Source: Croceicoccus hydrothermalis
GTDB lineage: Bacteria; Pseudomonadota; Alphaproteobacteria; Sphingomonadales; Sphingomonadaceae
DNA length: 64,000 bases
Assembly: GCF_022378335.1 (NCBI RefSeq)
Contig: NZ_JAIQCI010000032.1
Location: 1 to 64,000 of the forward strand
Reading direction: 5' to 3'
Made by a program: the position numbers and the translations under genes. Shown here piece after piece: positions 1 through 8,638 of the stretch; the stretch's first letter is position 1, and each line of letters opens with the position of its first letter. A model generated the notes under the pieces. It saw only the letters and a program-made list of their open reading frames with translations. It was not told the origin of the DNA and did no database searches.

Positions 1-50
1 CCAAACGCAACGCCGCCGCAAAGCGCATCATCACAAAATAGGGCGTGTAG

Positions 51-1127
51 CTATCGCGCCGCGGTCCTCACCGGATGGATACATAGCGCCGACGCGAAGA
101 AGGCGAGATCGTCCGACAGATCCACGTCCATCTGGGCATAGACCTGGTACCGGTTTTCCTCCTCCACCAGATTGGCGAAGGGGACGTAATTGTAACGGCA
201 CACCGGAAGCACGGCGGTGCCGGTGGGGAACCCCCCCTCGATCCCGCCGAGCGCGGAGCACGCATTCAGCAATTGCCCATCGACGCCAAGGCCCAGGTTC
301 TGTCCCGCGACGCCCTGGCCGATCGGGCCGAGTTTCGGGATATAGGTCGCCGGGTTGGACAGGAAGGAATAGCCCGTCGGGTTGACGGCATAGGGCACCT
401 GCGTGAAATCGCGTTCGGTGGTGGCGAGTTCGCTGCGGTGCTGCCACCCGGCGCCGATCATGATGTTGGCGGCGCCGAAATCGAACCCGGCCAGCGCGCT
501 CAGCCGGTAATTACCGTCCGATCCGTCGATGAACTGATAATCGGCGTCGAGTTCGAGTCCCGTGAAATTGCGTTTCGTCACGAAGTTCGCGACGCCCGCG
601 ATCGCATCCGAGCCATAGGTCGATGCCGCGCCATCCTTCAATATTTCGATCTGCGAAAGCGCGAACAGCGGGACGAGATTGGTATCCGACAGCCCTTCGC
701 CCGGTTGCGGCGCGAATCGGCGCCCGTTGAACAGGACCAGCGTGCGTTCCGGCCCCAGGCTGCGCAGGTTGATCGAGCCGACGCCCTGCGACTGTCCGGC
801 GGCATACTGGTTCGTATCGCCCAGCACCGGACCGACAGATGGCAGCGTCTTGATGAATTCGAGCGGGCTGTCGATGCCGCGCGTCTCCAGCTCCTCCGCA
901 CCGAACACGTCGACGGGAAGGGGGCCGTCCTCGACCTGTCCGCGGATATAGCTGCCGGTGACGACAATGGTGGTCTGCGGCTCGAACGTCGTATCGGCGG
1001 GGTCGGGCGCGGGGGCCGGATCAATGACCGAGGGATCGGCATCCTGTGCGATGGCCGTTGCCGTCATCATCGTGCTGATCGAAACGCCCAGCATCGCGGA
1101 AATCAGAATCCGTTTCTTCGCCTTCAT
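51..1127 (-). pseudogene. TonB-dependent receptor, N-terminal part only (truncated)
   Basis: The 358-residue product begins with a signal peptide (MKAKKRILISAMLGVSISTM, cleavage near AIAQ). An IVVTGSYI TonB-box-like segment and a plug domain follow, with PSVGPVLGDTN, the SINLRSLGPERTLVLFNGRR plug motif and SQIEILKDGAASTYGSDAIAG. The first barrel strands are present, then the frame runs into a stop after FFASAL. Family members are usually 800-1000 residues, so about 60% of the barrel is missing. The start was placed at the ATG preceded by GGAAGG rather than at upstream codons. The sequence after FFASAL no longer looks like a receptor in any frame I read, so a frameshift, a deletion junction or an assembly error is possible. 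The gene is divergent from the thioesterase. Confidence 0.7.
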
Positions 1128-1478
1128 GATCGTCCTTCCCATTGTCCGCCGGTTCGACCGGTCGTGATCTTGTGCCGAAACGACTGCGTCACAGGGGATT
1201 GGCGAGGGACGGGGCCAAGCCGCCGCCATCTTGCGTATTCCACCATACCGCGAACATCATTTCGTGCCATCAGCGTACTCCAACTCGCCGCGGCTGCCAA
1301 CCGGTTTATCAAAGATCGGGTATGGCCGTTTTGGCCCTGCATCCGTTTCTAAAATACCAAGCACCGCTTGTGTTTGAATAATGGGTGTTACATTATGGAC
1401 ATATCGAAAACGGACCTTTCGGCCATACCCTGGCTTTAGACCGGTAGGGGTAGGCGGTGCGATCTGGGGGCGGACGAC
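1128..1478. other. Non-coding gap between divergent receptor and thioesterase
   Basis: I see no gene in these 351 bases. An 11-bp inverted repeat is present, GGGTATGGCCG at 1318-1328 with CGGCCATACCC at 1420-1430. Between the arms lie ATAATG(7)CATTAT at 1378-1396 and CAAGC(3)GCTTG at 1358-1370. These could be regulator sites for the divergent genes, but no known operator consensus is matched. Confidence 0.5.
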
Positions 1479-2372
1479 TTGGATCTTATCGAGATATTGC
1501 GCGTGTCGCGTGGCGAAGACGGGGTCGTCACCGGCCGACCGGGGCAAAGCCTTGCCCCGCGCGTCTTTGGCGGACATATCGTGGCGCAGGCGATGCTGGC
1601 CGCCGCGATGTCGGACGGCGGGCAGCCGACCCGCGATGGGCGAGCGATCCATTCGGTCCATGCGCATTTTCTGCGTGCGGGGGATCTTGGCGAGCCCATC
1701 ACCTATGCGGTGAGCAATCTGTCCACCGGGCGCAGCTTTGCCACGCGGCAGGTGACGGCGCGGCAGTCATCGGGTGCGATCTTCACCGCGATCGTGTCGT
1801 TCCACGCGGCCGAGCATGGCCCGGCGCACGCCGCCCCGCCGCGCGCGCATGCCGGGCTCGAGCAGGCACGGCGCCGCCTCTCCGCCTGGATCGCGGGGGA
1901 TACGGGCGATGCGGCACGCTGGGTCTCCCGCCTGACGGAGAGGCCGATCGAACTCGTCCCGCTCGACCCGGACGCCACGTTCGGCAATGTCCGCGCGGCA
2001 CCGCGCGGCGGATGGTGGATGCGCCTGCGCAAGCGCGGCGATCATTCCCCGGTCATGCAGCGCGCACTGCTCGCCTACGCATCGGATCTGATGTTCCTGC
2101 GTACCGCATTGCTGCCGCATGGCGTGCGTGCGGGCAGCGGGGCGTTCCAGTTGGCGAGCCTCGACCACACAATCTGGTTCCATGACACGCCCGATATGAA
2201 CGACTGGCTCGTGTTCCTCACCGACAGCCCGTGGGCAGGCCATGCGCGCGGATTGAACCAGGGGCATATCTTCGACGCATCCGGGCGCATGATCGCCACC
2301 GTGATGCAGGAAAGCCTGATGCGTCCGCGCGGGCCTAACGATGCGCGAATGGCTGAGGAAAGCACACGATGA
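1479..2372 (+). CDS. tesB: Acyl-CoA thioesterase II (TesB family)
   Basis: This 297-residue double-hotdog protein hydrolyses acyl-CoA to free acid and CoA in the cytoplasm. Family landmarks are VFGGHIVAQAM at residues 29-39, HSVHAHFLRAGD near 58-69, and the three catalytic positions Asp203 (in YASDLMFL), Thr231 (in SLDHTIWFH) and Gln277 (in VMQESLMR). The length matches E. coli TesB (286 residues). The start is a TTG with a GGGGGCGG ribosome-binding site; no better start is seen in frame. It overlaps the GST-like gene by four bases (ATGA), so the two are probably translated together. Within this locus it could trim dead-end CoA esters. Confidence 0.85.
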   Translation: MDLIEILRVSRGEDGVVTGRPGQSLAPRVFGGHIVAQAMLAAAMSDGGQPTRDGRAIHSVHAHFLRAGDLGEPITYAVSNLSTGRSFATRQVTARQSSGAIFTAIVSFHAAEHGPAHAAPPRAHAGLEQARRRLSAWIAGDTGDAARWVSRLTERPIELVPLDPDATFGNVRAAPRGGWWMRLRKRGDHSPVMQRALLAYASDLMFLRTALLPHGVRAGSGAFQLASLDHTIWFHDTPDMNDWLVFLTDSPWAGHARGLNQGHIFDASGRMIATVMQESLMRPRGPNDARMAEESTR

Positions 2373-3457
2373 CCCATGTCCTCTACGGCCTGCCGCACTC
2401 GCTCTATTCGGGCAAGGCGCGCTCCTATCTGCGCAAGAACGGCATTCCCTTTGTCGAGCGCAGCCCCGCCGACGCGCGGTTCCGCAACGACATCGTGCCG
2501 AAAATCGGGCGCGTCATCATCCCGGTGCTTGAAACCGCCGATGGCAAGGTGATTCAGGATACGGCCGACATCATCGACCATTTCGAATCGGCGGGGGTCC
2601 GGCATTCGGCCTCGCCCCCCGGTCCCCGGCAAAGGGCGGTCGCGCATCTCGTCGATCTCTACGCCGTGGTGACGCTGGTGCGGCATGCGATGCATTACAG
2701 GTGGAGCTATCTCGGTTCGCAGCGTCGCTTTCTCACCCATGCGTTTGCCGGTGATACACAGGTGATGGCACGCATGCAGTCCTACCTCCCGATGCTGGGC
2801 GTGACAGAGGCGACGATCACGGAAATCGAACGAAGCCTTGCCGATCTGCTGCGCAGTCTGGACAGGCATTTTGCGCAGCATCCGTATCTCCTTGGCGGGC
2901 AGGCGTCGCAGGGCGATTACGGGCTTCTGGGTCCGATGTTCGCGCATCTGGGGCGCGATCCGGTGCCGCTCGCCATCATGCAGAATACCGCGCCAAACGT
3001 CTTCCGCTGGACCGAGCGCATGAATGCGCCGGGGCCGGACATGGCGGAATTCGGCGATTATCCGGCGGGCTTCGCGGCGGATGACGCGGTGCCGGACACA
3101 CTGCTCCCGCTGCTCGACCTGATTGCGCAGGAAATGGTGGGCGAGCTGATCGACAAGGCCGCCGCGCTCGCCGACCATGTCGCGGCGCACGATCCTGCCG
3201 AAGGGGCGCCCGTCGCGGATCGGCCGCACCACCGCACGATTGCCGCCGTTGCGACCCGTTTCCGCGGCGTCCCGTTCGAGGCCGGGTTGCAGCCGTATCA
3301 GTTCCTGGTGTGGCAATGGCTTGCCGATGAAGGCGCCACCGACGATGCGGTGCGGGCGCTGTTCGCGGAGCATGGCCTGCTGCCGCTGCTCGACACACCT
3401 CGCGCGGCGCGGGTGGAACGGCGCGGCAATATCGAGGTGTGGGGCCGGATCGGCTGA
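2369..3457 (+). CDS. Glutathione S-transferase family protein
   Basis: This 362-residue protein has an N-terminal thioredoxin-like GST domain, with LYGLPHSLYSGKARSYL and the cis-proline stretch RVIIPVLETADGKVIQDT followed by the ADIIDHFE that closes the glutathione site. A helical C-terminal domain includes QASQGDYGLLGPMFAHL, where GST helix 6 carries its N-capping Asp. It is longer than a classical GST (about 210 residues), having roughly 120 extra C-terminal residues that I cannot assign. Sphingomonads carry such extended GST-like proteins near degradative genes. The substrate is unknown. It is translationally coupled to the thioesterase and converges on the aldehyde dehydrogenase gene 18 bases away. 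Confidence 0.75.
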   Translation: MTHVLYGLPHSLYSGKARSYLRKNGIPFVERSPADARFRNDIVPKIGRVIIPVLETADGKVIQDTADIIDHFESAGVRHSASPPGPRQRAVAHLVDLYAVVTLVRHAMHYRWSYLGSQRRFLTHAFAGDTQVMARMQSYLPMLGVTEATITEIERSLADLLRSLDRHFAQHPYLLGGQASQGDYGLLGPMFAHLGRDPVPLAIMQNTAPNVFRWTERMNAPGPDMAEFGDYPAGFAADDAVPDTLLPLLDLIAQEMVGELIDKAAALADHVAAHDPAEGAPVADRPHHRTIAAVATRFRGVPFEAGLQPYQFLVWQWLADEGATDDAVRALFAEHGLLPLLDTPRAARVERRGNIEVWGRIG

Positions 3458-3475
3458 ACCTGCCCCACACTCGCG

Positions 3476-4879
3476 TCAAAGCGCGACGTTGATGATCTTC
3501 GCCTGCGTATATTCGTTGAGCCCTTCCTCGCCAAGCTCGGTGCCGAGGCCCGATTCCTTGGCGCCGCGGAACGGCACCTTGGGATTGAGCGCGAGATGCT
3601 GATTCACCCAGACCGTGCCCGATTCCACGCGTTCGGCAATGCTGGCCGCACGTTCGACATCGCCGCCCCACACCGACCCGCCCAACCCGAAACGCGTATC
3701 GTTTGACCTGGCGAGCACGTCCTCGATATCGGCATAGCGCAGCACGGGGAGCACCGGGCCAAACTGTTCCTCCTGCACGATGCGGGCATCGTCGCCGACA
3801 TCGCGGATGACGGTAGGCTGGATGAAATATCCCTCGCGTTCGATCGCGGCGCCGCCGGCAATCACCGTGCCTTCGTCGCGGCTTTCGTCGAGCAGTCGTT
3901 TCAGCTTCTCGAACTGCGCCTTGTTCTGCACCGGGCCCATCTGTGTGCCCTGTTTCGTGCCGTCGTCGACCACCGCCGCATTCGCAAGCCGGGCCAGCTC
4001 GTCGCAGAACGCATCGTAGATCGCATCGGCGACATAGGCGCGCTTGATCGCGATGCACACCTGTCCCGCATTCGCCATCGCGCCCTGAAACACCTTGCGC
4101 GCGGTGGCAACCGGGTCCGCATCGTCGAGCACGATCGCCGCATCGTTCCCGCCCAGCTCCAGCGTCACCCGCTTGATCGAGGCGGCGGCGGCCTCCATCA
4201 CCTTGCGCCCCGTGGCGGTGGAGCCGGTAAAGGCGATCTTGTCCACGTCCGGATGCGCCGTCAGCGCCGCGCCCAGATCATTGTCGTCGCAGATGACATT
4301 CACGACGCCCGCCGGCAGCACACCGGCGCAAACCTCCGCGAATTTGAGCGCGGTGAGCGGCGTCGTCGGCGCAGGCTTCAGCACCACCGTATTGCCCGTA
4401 ACGAGCGCCGGCCCGATCTTGTTCGCGAGCATCATCACCGGGAAATTCCACGGGCAGATCGCGGCCACAACGCCCAACGGCCTGCGGATCTCGGAAATGC
4501 GGGCCTTGCCGTCATCCTTGAGGATGCGCGGCTGCGTCCGCATTCCGGCAAACGCCTTTAGCGTAAACGCCGCGCCCATGATCTCCATCCCTGCCTGTTC
4601 CAGCGGCTTGCCCTGCTCGTTCGTGAGCAGGCGGGAAAATTCGCCGGCCTGCTCCTGCATCGCATCGGCAATCCGCATCAGCATCGCGGCGCGGTCGTCC
4701 TGCGACAGGGCGGACCATGCAGGAAAGGCGGATCGCGCCGCCGCGACCGCCTCGTCGAGCTGCGCCTCGTCCGCGACCGGGCACCGGGCGAATGCCTGCC
4801 CCGTCGCGGGGTTGATCACGTCGATGCTGCGCGCACCCTCGACGAACTTTCCGCCGATATAGAGTTTGAAATCGTCCAT
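3476..4879 (-). CDS. NAD(P)-dependent aldehyde dehydrogenase
   Basis: This 467-residue soluble enzyme of the ALDH superfamily oxidises an aldehyde to its acid. It shows Asn145 in CPWNFP, Lys168 in VVLKPAP, the FTGSTATGRKV nucleotide loop near 218-228, the general base Glu241 in VTLELGGNDA and the nucleophile Cys275 in AGQVCIAIKR. The start was placed at the ATG behind GGGGGAA rather than seven codons upstream. It lies 17 bases downstream of the alcohol dehydrogenase, so the pair would convert an alcohol through an aldehyde to a carboxylic acid, which the neighbouring acyl-CoA genes could then activate. The substrate cannot be read from the sequence. Confidence 0.88.
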   Translation of the reverse strand: MDDFKLYIGGKFVEGARSIDVINPATGQAFARCPVADEAQLDEAVAAARSAFPAWSALSQDDRAAMLMRIADAMQEQAGEFSRLLTNEQGKPLEQAGMEIMGAAFTLKAFAGMRTQPRILKDDGKARISEIRRPLGVVAAICPWNFPVMMLANKIGPALVTGNTVVLKPAPTTPLTALKFAEVCAGVLPAGVVNVICDDNDLGAALTAHPDVDKIAFTGSTATGRKVMEAAAASIKRVTLELGGNDAAIVLDDADPVATARKVFQGAMANAGQVCIAIKRAYVADAIYDAFCDELARLANAAVVDDGTKQGTQMGPVQNKAQFEKLKRLLDESRDEGTVIAGGAAIEREGYFIQPTVIRDVGDDARIVQEEQFGPVLPVLRYADIEDVLARSNDTRFGLGGSVWGGDVERAASIAERVESGTVWVNQHLALNPKVPFRGAKESGLGTELGEEGLNEYTQAKIINVAL

Positions 4880-4896
4880 TCCGGTTCCCCCTGTCG

Positions 4897-5979
4897 TCAA
4901 TCGAACGTGATGACCGATCGCGCAATGGCGCCGGTTTCCATCTCCTCGAAGGCGGAATCGATGTCGGAAAGCCCGATCCGGCGGGAGATCAGCTCGTCCA
5001 GCTTCAGCTTCCCCTGCATGTAGAAATCGACGAGCCGCGGAATATCGACCGGGAACACGTTCGACCCCATGTTGGAGCCGCGAATCACCTTCTCCTGCAG
5101 GAATTCATAGCCGTTGAGCGTCACCTTCTGTCCCACCGGGATCATGCCGATGATCGTCGCCGTGCCCGCGCGGCGCAGCATCCTGAACGCATCCTCCGCC
5201 GTTGCCGACAGGCCGATGGCTTCCAGCGCGTGGTCCACGCCGCCATTCGTCAGGTCGCGGATCCTTTTCACCGTGTCGCCATCGGACGCATCGACGAAAT
5301 CGGTCGCGCCGAATGCGCGGGCCATGCTTTCCTTCGCGGCGACGCGATCGACCGCGATGACGCGCCCCGCGCCCGCCAGCGCGGCGGCATTGATGGTGGA
5401 AAGGCCGATCCCGCCGCAGCCGATGACGGCCACCGTTTCGCCCGGCCGCACCTTTGCCGTGTGCACGACCGAACCATAGCCCGTCACCACCGCACACCCG
5501 ATGAGCGCGGCGCGGTCGAGCGGCATGTCGGGCCGGATCGCGACGCAGGCGTTTTCATGGATCAGCATCTGTTCCGCAAAGGCCGACAGGTTGAAGAATT
5601 GCGCCAGGCTTTCCCCGCCTTTCGCGATGCGCGGTTCCTCGCCCTTGCCGCGCACGACATCGGGTTCCTCGCACAGCGAAAGATGCCCGGTCACGCAATA
5701 TTCGCAATGCCCGCAAAAGGCGGAGAGACAGGTCACGACATGGTCGCCGGGTTTTACCGTCCGCACCTCGGACCCGATCTGTTCGACCACGCCGGCGCTT
5801 TCATGGCCGAGCACGGTGGGGAGTTTCGTCGGGTAATGCCCTTTCAGGAAATGCAGGTCCGAATGGCACACGCCCGTCGCATGGGTGCGGATGAGCACCT
5901 CGTGCGGGCCGGGTTTGGCAATGGCGACATCCTCGATTTCGAGCGGGGCGCCCACGGCGCGCATGACGGCTGCTTTCAT
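4897..5979 (-). CDS. Zinc-dependent alcohol dehydrogenase (MDR, class III-like)
   Basis: This 360-residue medium-chain dehydrogenase has catalytic zinc ligands Cys38, His59 and Glu60 (TGVCHSD, LGHESAG). The structural zinc lobe has Cys89, Cys92, Cys95 and Cys103 (FCGHCEYC to SLC). The NAD fold GCGGIGLSTINAA is near 195-207, with an acidic residue in AVDR after it that suggests NAD over NADP. The ATG was chosen because GGGAGAAG precedes it and the family begins MKAAV. It is the first gene of a two-gene operon with the aldehyde dehydrogenase and is divergent from the acyl-CoA dehydrogenase operon across a gap holding two palindromes. The substrate alcohol is unknown; a terpenoid or aliphatic alcohol is possible. 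Confidence 0.88.
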   Translation of the reverse strand: MKAAVMRAVGAPLEIEDVAIAKPGPHEVLIRTHATGVCHSDLHFLKGHYPTKLPTVLGHESAGVVEQIGSEVRTVKPGDHVVTCLSAFCGHCEYCVTGHLSLCEEPDVVRGKGEEPRIAKGGESLAQFFNLSAFAEQMLIHENACVAIRPDMPLDRAALIGCAVVTGYGSVVHTAKVRPGETVAVIGCGGIGLSTINAAALAGAGRVIAVDRVAAKESMARAFGATDFVDASDGDTVKRIRDLTNGGVDHALEAIGLSATAEDAFRMLRRAGTATIIGMIPVGQKVTLNGYEFLQEKVIRGSNMGSNVFPVDIPRLVDFYMQGKLKLDELISRRIGLSDIDSAFEEMETGAIARSVITFD

Positions 5980-6005
5980 GATCTTCTCCCTTTGCATTGA
6001 TTCGT

Positions 6006-6033
6006 AAAATAAAGATTCCGGAACGCTTGCCAA
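6006..6033 (-). promoter_or_regulatory. Candidate promoter for the alcohol/aldehyde dehydrogenase operon
   Basis: On the minus strand TTGGCA and TATTTT are separated by 16 bases, a reasonable sigma-70-like pair about 30 bases upstream of the alcohol dehydrogenase start. The -35 box lies inside the 13-bp palindrome, as expected if a repressor acts there. Inferred by eye. Confidence 0.35.
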
Positions 6034-6036
6034 GCG
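6024..6036. promoter_or_regulatory. 13-bp palindrome CGCTTG-C-CAAGCG, candidate operator
   Basis: A perfect palindrome in the divergent gap between the alcohol dehydrogenase and acyl-CoA dehydrogenase operons. It overlaps the proposed -35 of the former. A similar perfect palindrome containing GCTTG and CAAGC lies in the other divergent gap of the lipid locus. A TetR-type regulator encoded near 25-26 kb is a candidate binder, which is inference. Confidence 0.4.
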
Positions 6037-6037
6037 C

Positions 6038-6056
6038 CAAAATCCGTGAGATTTTG
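6038..6056. promoter_or_regulatory. 19-bp dyad CAAAATC-CGTGA-GATTTTG, candidate operator
   Basis: Seven-base perfect arms flank a five-base centre, one base after the neighbouring palindrome. A TTGTAT(15)TATGTT pair pointing toward the acyl-CoA dehydrogenase operon overlaps its right arm, so binding here could control that operon. Confidence 0.4.
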
Positions 6057-6090
6057 TATTTATCGAAAAACGCGTATGTTAAGCCGCAAC

Positions 6091-6124
6091 CAAAAAGGGC
6101 GGGGAGGCAAAAAGGGCGGGGAGG
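6091..6124 (+). repeat. Perfect tandem duplication of a 17-bp ribosome-binding-site unit
   Basis: The unit CAAAAAGGGCGGGGAGG occurs twice head to tail just before the TTG start of the acyl-CoA dehydrogenase. Each copy carries a GGGGAGG Shine-Dalgarno sequence; the second is correctly spaced for translation. It looks like a recent slippage duplication. Confidence 0.9.
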
Positions 6125-6130
6125 AATGCC

Positions 6131-7390
6131 TTGGATTTTGAACTGAGTGACCGGCAGCGCGAATTTCGCGACCGGGTGCGGGATTTCATCGAGAGCGAGA
6201 TTCGCCCGCGCAATGCCGACTATCGTGCGCAGCATGACGAAGGCGATCCGTGGAAGACGATCCCCGTGATCGAGGAGTTGAAGCCCAAGGCGCGCGCCGC
6301 CGGGCTGTGGAACCTGTTCATGCCGCCGCGCGCGGGCCGTGCCCATGTCGACGACAGCTTCACCTTCGAAGGGGAGCAGCTGACCAATCTCGAATATGCG
6401 CTGTGTGCAGAAGAGATGGGGCGGCTGCCCTGGTCGTCGGAGGTGTTCAACTGCTCCGCCCCCGACACGGGCAACATGGAAGTGTTGCTGCGCTATGGCA
6501 CGCGGGAGCAGAAGGACCGCTGGCTTGGCCCGCTGATGAATGGCGAGATCCGCTCCGCCTTCCTGATGACCGAACCGCAGGTGGCGTCGTCGGATGCGAC
6601 GAACATCCATGCCTCCATCATTCGCGATGGCGACGAATATGTCATCAACGGGCGCAAGTGGTGGTCCTCGGGCGTGGGCGATCCGCGGTGTGATCTCGCC
6701 ATCGTCATTGGCAAGTCCGACCCCGACGGGTCGCGTCACGGCAGCCAGTCGATGATCCTGATGCCGATGGGTGCCAAGGGTGTGACCATCGAACGCATGC
6801 TGTCGGTCTATGGCTACGACCATGCGCCGCACGGCCATGGCGAGGTTGTCCTTAACGATGTGCGGGTGCCGGCGTCCAACATGCTGCTGGGCGAAGGACG
6901 CGGGTTCGAGATCGCGCAGGGTCGGCTCGGCCCCGGTCGCATCCACCATTGCATGCGCACGATCGGCGCGGCGGAGGTCGCGCTGGAGGCGATGTGCCGC
7001 AGGCTGACCCACCGGGTCGCGTTCGGCAAGCGCATCGCCGAACATTCGGTATGGGAGGAACGCGTCGCGCGCGCCCGCATCGATATCGAGATGAGCCGGC
7101 TGCTCTGTCTCAAGGCTGCCGACATGATGGACAAGGCGGGCAACAAGGCGGCCCGGAACGAGATCGCAATGATCAAGGTGCAGGCCCCGTCGATGGCGCT
7201 GTCGATCATCGACGACGCGGTGCAGGCGCATGGCGGCGCAGGGGTGAGCGGCGATTTCCCGCTCGCGGCCATGTGGGCGAACATCCGCACGCTGCGCTTT
7301 GCCGACGGGCCGGACGAGGTGCACGCCCGCGCGATCGCCCGCGCCGAATTCGGCCAATACGCCGACATGAAGAAAAAACCGCAGCCCTAA
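6131..7390 (+). CDS. Acyl-CoA dehydrogenase, ACAD10/ACAD11-like
   Basis: This 419-residue flavoenzyme would work in the cytoplasm on a CoA thioester. Its C-terminal half closely resembles the dehydrogenase domain of human ACAD11: [18 protein letters not shown] followed by IHHCMRT, then [25 protein letters not shown] and [37 protein letters not shown] and the HSMILMPM-type stretch match the same group. ACAD11 and its bacterial counterpart LvaC act on 4-phosphorylated acyl-CoAs made by a kinase partner, and a gene for such a kinase lies about 13 kb away. The start is TTG with GGGGAGG seven bases upstream; the nearby ATG at 6126 is out of frame and stops at once. It is the first gene of a four-gene operon. 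Oxidation of ordinary acyl-CoA is the alternative. Confidence 0.88.
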   Translation: MDFELSDRQREFRDRVRDFIESEIRPRNADYRAQHDEGDPWKTIPVIEELKPKARAAGLWNLFMPPRAGRAHVDDSFTFEGEQLTNLEYALCAEEMGRLPWSSEVFNCSAPDTGNMEVLLRYGTREQKDRWLGPLMNGEIRSAFLMTEPQVASSDATNIHASIIRDGDEYVINGRKWWSSGVGDPRCDLAIVIGKSDPDGSRHGSQSMILMPMGAKGVTIERMLSVYGYDHAPHGHGEVVLNDVRVPASNMLLGEGRGFEIAQGRLGPGRIHHCMRTIGAAEVALEAMCRRLTHRVAFGKRIAEHSVWEERVARARIDIEMSRLLCLKAADMMDKAGNKAARNEIAMIKVQAPSMALSIIDDAVQAHGGAGVSGDFPLAAMWANIRTLRFADGPDEVHARAIARAEFGQYADMKKKPQP

Positions 7391-7412
7391 GCGCGAAGGG
7401 AGAGCAAGAGCC

Positions 7413-8618
7413 ATGATTCGCGAAGCCGCCATCGTCGCCACCGCACGCACGCCGATCGGGCGCGCGCATCGCGGTGCGTTCAACGATACCAATCCGGACA
7501 TTCTGGCCGCGCACGTCATGAAAGCGGCGGTCGAACGTGCGGGCATCGATCCCGCCCGCCTCGATGACGTGTTCTACGGCACCGGCAATCAATACGGGCC
7601 GCAATTCTACAATATCGGGCGGATGAGCATTTTCACCGCCGGCCTTCCGCAAAGCGTGCCTGCCTTCACGCTCGACCGCAAATGCGGGAGCGGGTTGACC
7701 ACCGTGGCGTTGGCCGCGCGCTCGATCATAGCGAACGATGCCGATGTGATCCTGGCGGGCGGGGGCGAGTCGATATCCTCCACGATGAAGCCCGGGCTGG
7801 TCGATCCGTCATGGCGTTCGCAAACCGTGCGCAATGCCGAGCCTGCCGCCTATATGGCGATGATCGAGACGGCCGAGATCGTCGCCGAACGTTATGGCAT
7901 CGACCGCGAGGCGCAGGACCGTTTCGCCGCCACGAGCCAGCAACGCGCCGCCGCCGCCGTCCAGGCGGGGCGATTCGCGCAGGAAATCGTGCCCATGACG
8001 GCGACGAAGGTGATCCGTGCAAAGGACGGCACCGTCACCGGGCACGAGGATGTCACGCTGACCCATGACGAGGGAATCCGCGCCGATACCACGGTCGAGG
8101 CGCTGGCGGCGCTCAAACCCGTGTGGAAGGGCGGCGAGACCATTGCGGAGGGGCGCCACGTCACCGCCGGCAATGCAAGCCAGCTGTCCGACGGGGCCAG
8201 CGCGCAGATTGTCATGGACCGCGCCACCGCCGAGGCCGAGGGCAAGGAGATACTCGGCATCTTCCGCGGGTTTCAGGCGGCGGGTTGCGGGCCGGAGGAA
8301 ATGGGCATCGGCCCGGTCTTTGCCATTCCGCGCCTGCTCGAACGTGCCGGGCTGTCGGTGGACGACATCGGCCTTTGGGAGATCAACGAGGCTTTCGCAT
8401 CGCAGGCGCTCTATTGCCGGGACAGGCTCGGCATCGATCCCGAACGGCTCAACGTCGACGGGGGCGCGATCGCCATCGGTCACCCCTTCGGCATGACGGG
8501 GAGCAGGCTCGTCGGCCATGCGCTCATCGAAGGGCGGCGGCGCGGCGTGCGCCATGTCGTCGTGTCGATGTGCGTGGCGGGCGGCATGGGCGCCGCCGCA
8601 CTTTTCGAAATCATCTAA
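7413..8618 (+). CDS. Thiolase (acetyl-CoA C-acyltransferase family)
   Basis: This 401-residue thiolase cleaves a 3-ketoacyl-CoA with CoA, or runs in reverse. The acyl-accepting Cys91 is in [10 protein letters not shown], His357 in [10 protein letters not shown] and the second Cys387 in SMCVAGGMG, all in the usual places. N-terminal [11 protein letters not shown] and the EINEAFASQ loop also fit. It sits 22 bases after the ACAD11-like gene and 20 bases before the next dehydrogenase, inside one operon, and supplies the last beta-oxidation step. Chain-length preference cannot be inferred; a FadA-like role with the FadB-like protein of the facing operon is plausible. Confidence 0.92.
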   Translation: MIREAAIVATARTPIGRAHRGAFNDTNPDILAAHVMKAAVERAGIDPARLDDVFYGTGNQYGPQFYNIGRMSIFTAGLPQSVPAFTLDRKCGSGLTTVALAARSIIANDADVILAGGGESISSTMKPGLVDPSWRSQTVRNAEPAAYMAMIETAEIVAERYGIDREAQDRFAATSQQRAAAAVQAGRFAQEIVPMTATKVIRAKDGTVTGHEDVTLTHDEGIRADTTVEALAALKPVWKGGETIAEGRHVTAGNASQLSDGASAQIVMDRATAEAEGKEILGIFRGFQAAGCGPEEMGIGPVFAIPRLLERAGLSVDDIGLWEINEAFASQALYCRDRLGIDPERLNVDGGAIAIGHPFGMTGSRLVGHALIEGRRRGVRHVVVSMCVAGGMGAAALFEII

Positions 8619-8638
8619 AGCCAAATGGGATATCCGCG

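Noticed and set aside
1-50. Possible new minus-strand gene start (MMRFAAALRL) leaving the left edge
   Set aside because: Only about ten codons are visible and no ribosome-binding site precedes them. It is noted with the truncated receptor instead.
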